Source: Moringa oleifera (Eukaryota; Streptophyta; Magnoliopsida; Brassicales; Moringaceae). From it: 64,000 bases of DNA. Below the pieces are notes generated by a model that saw nothing but the letters and a program-made list of their open reading frames with translations, did not search any database and was not told where the DNA came from. Positions 58,940-64,000 of the stretch are shown in pieces; position 1 is the first letter of the stretch, and each line of letters opens with the position of its first letter. The DNA lies in assembly GCA_021397835.1 (NCBI GenBank), contig JAJFZO010000087.1:5208001-5272000 (forward strand), in the 5' to 3' direction. The translations under genes were made by a program, and so were the position numbers.

Positions 58940-60770
58940 ACGTTTTCATTTTTTTCTCAAATTTTTGTTTTTATTGTTATAGACCAATATTTATATTTTA
59001 AAAATATTTCAAAAATACATTATAAATTGTAAATTCACAAAGTGTAACTTTTACAATTACAATTACATTATAATTATCTAGTTCACCTATAAAATCATAT
59101 GAATAATCTCAAATTTTATATATAAAGTTACATTTTAAAACATCATTAATACATCAAATTTAATCTTAAAATATTTTAATTGTCATAACAATAACAATTA
59201 TACTCCATATATATCAAGATGCATCATCAAACCTTATTTTAACATAATACCACATTTAACACAATATACTTCAATTTACATACCAATATTACACTACTTC
59301 AACACATCAACGCCAAATTCAACAAAACACACTTCAATTTGCATAGCAATAATACACTACTCTAATACACATCAACACATTCACTTTTTCAACATTATAC
59401 AGTGCAACAATAAGATACCAAATCACATTTAAATATGCAACAATACCTTCAGTTCTCCACAGTACAACTATGACATACCAAATTACACTCTAATATATAC
59501 ATAACACATTCACTTTCTGATAAAGTTGTAAAAAAAAAGGAATATACCTTAATAATAATATATATATATATATATATTTTCAAGCTTTATAATGCGATAA
59601 TAATACAACAATTAAATAAAATTTTAATACTCTTCTAATAATTAATGTATCAAAATATTGTCATTTAAGATATTCATTCAATGACTCAAATTAATACTAA
59701 AAAAATTTAATTGCGCGAATGTATAATATGTTATCATATACAAAATTCATAGAATAAGCAACTTTTACATAATGAGTGTAAAAGTATGTTCAATATGTTC
59801 TAATCTTAAAAAAAAAAAAAAAAAAGCATTCTTAAATTTCACCTACTATTGCATCGCTCAAATAACACCATGTGAAGTCACAAAATTTTTTCCTTAATTA
59901 ATCTATTTTTGCTTCAGTGTACATGGTTTTATCATTCAATTGCATTTATAAAAACAATAAATAAATTCATATGTTATCAATAACAAACATATCAACTAAT
60001 CAAACAATTATTAAAACAACTTACTATTTTATAAAAAGGGATCGTATCATTATGTCTTTCAATGATGTCCTTCATGTATGCCATAATATAATAACCACAC
60101 TTGATGTTGGAGAACTGGCGTGGACACTATATAAAAAAGTAAAAATATCAGTCTAACATATAAAAGCAAAAAAAATAAAAAAAAACATAAGAAATATAAA
60201 TTTCAATTGCATTATAATAATACCTAACCAATGAAACTTTCAAAAAAAATTTCTTGATAATTTTAGCGCATGAATCAACACAAACATCCTAAAAGCACCA
60301 AAAAATAAATAGTAATCATATATAATTATAAATATTATATCTAATATTTAACTTTACTAAATATTTATAAACTCACGTTGTAATAAGATTTTTTAGATCA
60401 TCTCGATTACCACACCCCAATGGATCAAAAATCGTATATTGATATAAATCAAGCTCTATAACGACCAACATCCAATATGCATTATAAATTTATAACATAA
60501 TTTCAATAAAATAATTGTTGTTCAAATATATGTTTGCAATTAAAAAATCACTTTTACTTACTTGATATTATAGGGAGCATCATGGCTCTCTGTTCATGTG
60601 CTACTTGCCCCATCCTTATAGTAAGATATCTTGCTTGCTCTTCAATATTATTAATACTTCCTGCTGATATCATTATAAGATTAACAAATAAGTATTTATC
60701 GTTCAAGCCACATGTAATGATCTTATCTCTATAAAGCTTTTAGTAATACAAAACAAAAATTAAGCCTTTT
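58940..60770. other. AT-rich non-coding interior of second CACTA element
   Basis: No domain is visible. There is a TA microsatellite at about 59558-59577 and an A run near 59809-59825. Short degenerate repeats around CAATAATACACTACT and AACACATTCAC occur between 59280 and 59520. Confidence 0.45.
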
Positions 60771-60775
60771 TAATC

Positions 60776-62830
60776 TTAAAAAATAAAATAAACTAATAAA
60801 ACATGATAGACATACATGATATAAGCTTGAATGATAACATTTAACTCCTCGATATGACAGAATTGCATGAAATCATCTTTGTAAATATATATCATGCCTT
60901 GAGCATCAAAAATTATTTCATCCAACAGAATGGCTATGGTCATATCTACATCCATCGCGTGACAGACATAATGATAATATAACCTGAGTGGTCTGCATAT
61001 GGACTCTATTATCATTTTACATAAGCTCGTGGCACCAATTTAGATGATGTCTTCAAAAGATCAAATATGTTATCCATAACTATTAATTCATAAATTTCAT
61101 GAAACTAACACAGTTAATGGAAATATATTATTTAATATCTAGAAGCAATAATCTATAGTGATGGCCAAGTGATGTGTGTCCCAACTGTTTGAAATAAAGT
61201 AAAGATATTTGCCTCATCTATTGATCGAGGCAAGGGAGCATCGAGCTTCATAGCTACTGTGATCTGAACTTTTACATCACCCTCCACCATGGCATTCCCA
61301 TGAATCGTCTTATTCATAACAGGATCAATGAAAATAGACCCAAAGGCCATAACAATAGCAACGTCATCACTAATCATCAACCGACATAGTATACACTACA
61401 ATGTAAAAGATAAATCAATATTTAATGCATGACAAACAAAAATAACAATAAGTGAAGTAAAGGACACATCATGTACCTTCAAATTTATATGCTGAAATGA
61501 TGGTATTGTGGGCTGGAGATGGTGTGAGATCTTCTTCATAAGATTCTACTCTAACAATGTTGTTGCTAGCCTTACATCATTCAATAGATATTTATGACTA
61601 TCTATCCAAGTCAAAATGTCCATTACTTTTTTTCTTAGTGATCACATTATCACAGGGACTGTTGGCACTTTTACTTGCTTCCTAAAGTAAGAAGTGATTG
61701 AGACTCCAAAGTTAAACCTCTGACTCGACCAAAATGCTTTGGACTACTAAGAGCTATTATGAGTATATCTTCTGTATCTGAAGGTTTAAAAGTACCCTGT
61801 GTCTCTTATGCCTTCAAATCATCTTACATAAATGTCCAATTAAAGCATAAACATATGCTTACTTGAAATATAAAAATTAATTAAAAAAATTTTAGAAAAA
61901 AAAATACTTACTATTCTATCAGTATATTCTCTAACTGTCTCATTAATGTACTCCCATTTTGAATTAAGCGGTGCTACTTTCCACAATATGGCACGGTCAA
62001 TATCTTCATCAATGCCTAAAGATTTTTTTTTTTTATATTGTTAGATTTGAAGTGTGCTTATCTTCATATTAGTATGAAGAAGTTAATTCTCATACCTAAG
62101 CATAATTAAAATAAATATAATTGAACAGTTCCCTTACAAGATCATTGATGGTCATAAACATTCTTCTTTCCCTATTCTACTTGTACTTTTCTCTTCTCCT
62201 ATAACAAATATCAATATTTAGTCTATAAAATAAATGTGCATAAGATTATAATATACTTATAATACCAAAAATTCTTTAGACAAGTGCGAATTAACAAATT
62301 CACTCTAAATATGAGGCTGGAAGCAACTCTTATATTCTTTTGGTAGATCTTGAATCCTTTTTAAATCTCCTACAAATGCCATAATATATTTTTTGGTGAG
62401 GTTTGTTTTGAAATTCCTTCATTGCAGTATAGCAGAATGTAATACATATCTCCTCATGCCCTTATCAATATTAAATGTACCCTAGAAGTACATAATATAT
62501 GAAAACAAATCAAACTTAATGGTTTACATAATTAGATAAGAAAAATATTTTAGTTTTACAAGTTACTGATTAGAATTTGATCCCATACCTTCTTTTTAGT
62601 TCTTGAAGTAGTTGATGCTAATTTGAAATGTTTATAGGTACTGTTTAACGTACTAAGACACCAATGTAGCTGATTATCTGTGTGTTCAATTAGTTACTCT
62701 TATTTATTTATTTTTATGTGTATCTTCTCGCCTATGAGTCTACTTTTTATAACTTCAGGCATATGGTTGATACCTCATTTTTTGCTTTTCCCTGATTCTC
62801 TATGTGAGTTTGAGTCTTGTGAGAGATCCA
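60776..62830 (-). pseudogene. TNPA-like protein of the second CACTA element
   Basis: Minus-strand remnants in order: an exon with DRAILWKVAPLNSKWEYINE (about 62010-61920), which matches the plant Ptta/En/Spm transposase block; KKISHHLQPTIPSFQHINLK (about 61545-61480); an exon containing FQTVGTHITWPSL (61380-61153), a segment common in CACTA-encoded proteins; and a following exon with RLYYHYVCHAMDVDMTIAIL, YIYKDDFMQFCHIEELNVII (61015-60776) resembling the region that precedes Ulp1-like peptidase domains in such proteins. Exon borders are approximate and the stretches between contain stops. Confidence 0.68.
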
Positions 62831-63049
62831 TATAATCTGCATGTAGGACATAAAAATTAAGATTAGCAAAATAAAAAATTATATATGAGAAAAAATATAT
62901 CACAAGAACATAACTTAGTATAAAAATAAATATATTTTACCTATTGAATAAATTACATCCATAATCCTTCATAATCTTCCCTTGTATATATTAAGCCACC
63001 ATCATCCATAAAACCAAATAATTCAATTGCTGGTAAATTATTACAAACG

Positions 63050-63490
63050 AATGTCTAATCTACACCAACCTCGCCTGAGTCATCTTCTTGATAATCCTTT
63101 TGAGGTGTTGTCAGTACAATTGACCATCTAATATTAACTTCAACATAAAACACATGTCTTGCTTACGATGCCAATATAGACAGATCATTTCTATATCCAA
63201 TACGATTAAGGTCTACTAATACAAAACATAAGTCATTAATTTTAACACCATTACTATTTTTGACCTAGTCTCATTTAAAAATTGGTACTCTGAATATTGT
63301 ATAATCGAGTTCCCATATCTCTTGTATCACGCCATAAAAAGACAAATCTTCGTAGACTAGACTTTTGTCTTTCGCACTTGAGATATGCAGGATATTTACA
63401 ATCAAAGTCACCCCATCATTTATGACGTATCCATGATATTTGATTACAATAAATTAATGACCGTGAACAATCCATCATAAAGTAGGCAAA
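63050..63490 (-). pseudogene. TNPD-like transposase, DUF4216 domain, of the second CACTA element
   Basis: The minus strand reads SSAKDKSLVYEDLSFYGVIQ then EIWELDYTIFRVPIFK (about 63390-63265), followed by a broken VKNSNGVK stretch and, after a frame change, IVLTTPQKDYQEDD (about 63125-63085). This is the DUF4216 domain found at the C-terminus of TNPD/TNP2 transposases, also present at 13076-13790 in the first element. A stop interrupts it where a KCDWV-like motif is expected. The rest of the transposase would lie beyond the window. Confidence 0.75.
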
Positions 63491-63861
63491 AATTCATGAT
63501 GAGATAAAGAAAGTTGATATTTTACTTGTGCATGACAATTTCTAAAGCTAAGTAATACATAGATGGGCATTAAGAAAAGACTAATAATTATGTTCAAAAA
63601 TTATTCTATCTTACCCTATTGCATAGTCAATTAGTGAAGGTACAATTGTGTTCATCATGTAACCACTTAAGCTTTCTCGACTTAATTGTATTAGCCATTC
63701 TAAGTTGGTTCGTATGCTTGCTGCATTTTTAAATGAAGTTAATGAAACTAATTGAAATTATGATAATTAATAACACTAAGTGTGAATAAAATTACCTTAT
63801 ACATGGTTAAACTTCATTGGTGTTCAACAAAACATATAAGTGAGTGTAGACACCTATTTTA

Positions 63862-63980
63862 CAGCCACCAATTCTACAATGCCACCAATTTTGCAATGCT
63901 GCTAATGCTGCAATGCTGCTAATTTTACAATGTTGCCAATTCTGCAATGCTGCAATGCAATATATTGCTGCATTAAATGG
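63862..63980. repeat. Short tandem repeats near the window end
   Basis: Five or six degenerate units of about 18-20 bp around TTCTGCAATGCTGCCAAT / TTTTACAATGTTGCCAAT. They lie in a non-coding part of the second CACTA element and resemble in style the GGCAG-rich arrays inside the first. Confidence 0.75.
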
Positions 63981-64000
63981 AGGCTTGGCTAAGGTCTGTA

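Larger units (their letters stand above)
58338..64000 (-). mobile_element. Second CACTA (En/Spm-type) transposon, left part
   Basis: The left terminus reads CACAATAACAAAACATGCTT then TTAATGACAG, a slightly decayed CACTA-type end. It is followed by a subterminal array of palindromic repeats (to about 58930) and then by minus-strand coding remnants of TNPA-like (about 60776-62830) and TNPD-like (63050-63480) proteins, in the same order and orientation as in the element at 9140-21673. The sequences differ enough to be a different family. The element continues past the window end, so its right terminus and target duplication cannot be checked. Confidence 0.82.

Overview
This window is plant nuclear DNA, most likely from a eudicot. 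It is very AT-rich and filled with decayed plant-type transposons (Ty1/copia, Ty3/gypsy, an L1-type LINE and two CACTA/En-Spm families). Its two intact genes have plant structures: a seven-exon TPS-a type terpene synthase and a two-exon CYP82-type cytochrome P450. I cannot fix the species from the sequence alone.

Layout. 1-3028: 5' half of a Ty1/copia element on the minus strand (LTR, primer binding site, gag to start of RT). About 3100-3760: LINE reverse-transcriptase fragment. 4085-7370: two tandem remnants of the 3' end of an NBS-LRR resistance gene. About 8330-26300: one scrambled Ty3/gypsy element. Its integrase is split by a 12.5-kb CACTA transposon (9140-21673, TAA target duplication), and its protease-RT-RNase H-integrase segment (21850 to about 24780) lies inverted relative to the gag and integrase on either side. 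30016-31687: intact CYP82-like P450 (minus). 32735-39440: relics of at least two copia elements and a probable LTR. 41540-42686: F-box pseudogene (minus). 46240-46935: second copy of the gypsy gag fragment. 47040-49090: extremely AT-rich, low-complexity DNA. 50379-50892: solo LTR of the same copia family as the element at the window start, with a perfect 5-bp target duplication. 51255-51828: small non-autonomous CACTA-like element. 52363-55043: intact sesquiterpene synthase (plus). 58338 to the window end: left part of a second CACTA element.

How it fits together. Nearly everything except the P450 and the terpene synthase carries stops, frameshifts or lost catalytic residues. The two intact genes are about 20.7 kb apart, divergently placed, and belong to families that can act in sequence in specialised (terpenoid) metabolism, so the locus could be a loose TPS/P450 pair; that is inference. 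Structural points of most interest are the internal inversion in the gypsy element, the nested CACTA insertion that can be read to the base, the roughly 1.5-kb two-level minisatellite inside the CACTA element, and hairpin-forming subterminal arrays in the second CACTA element.
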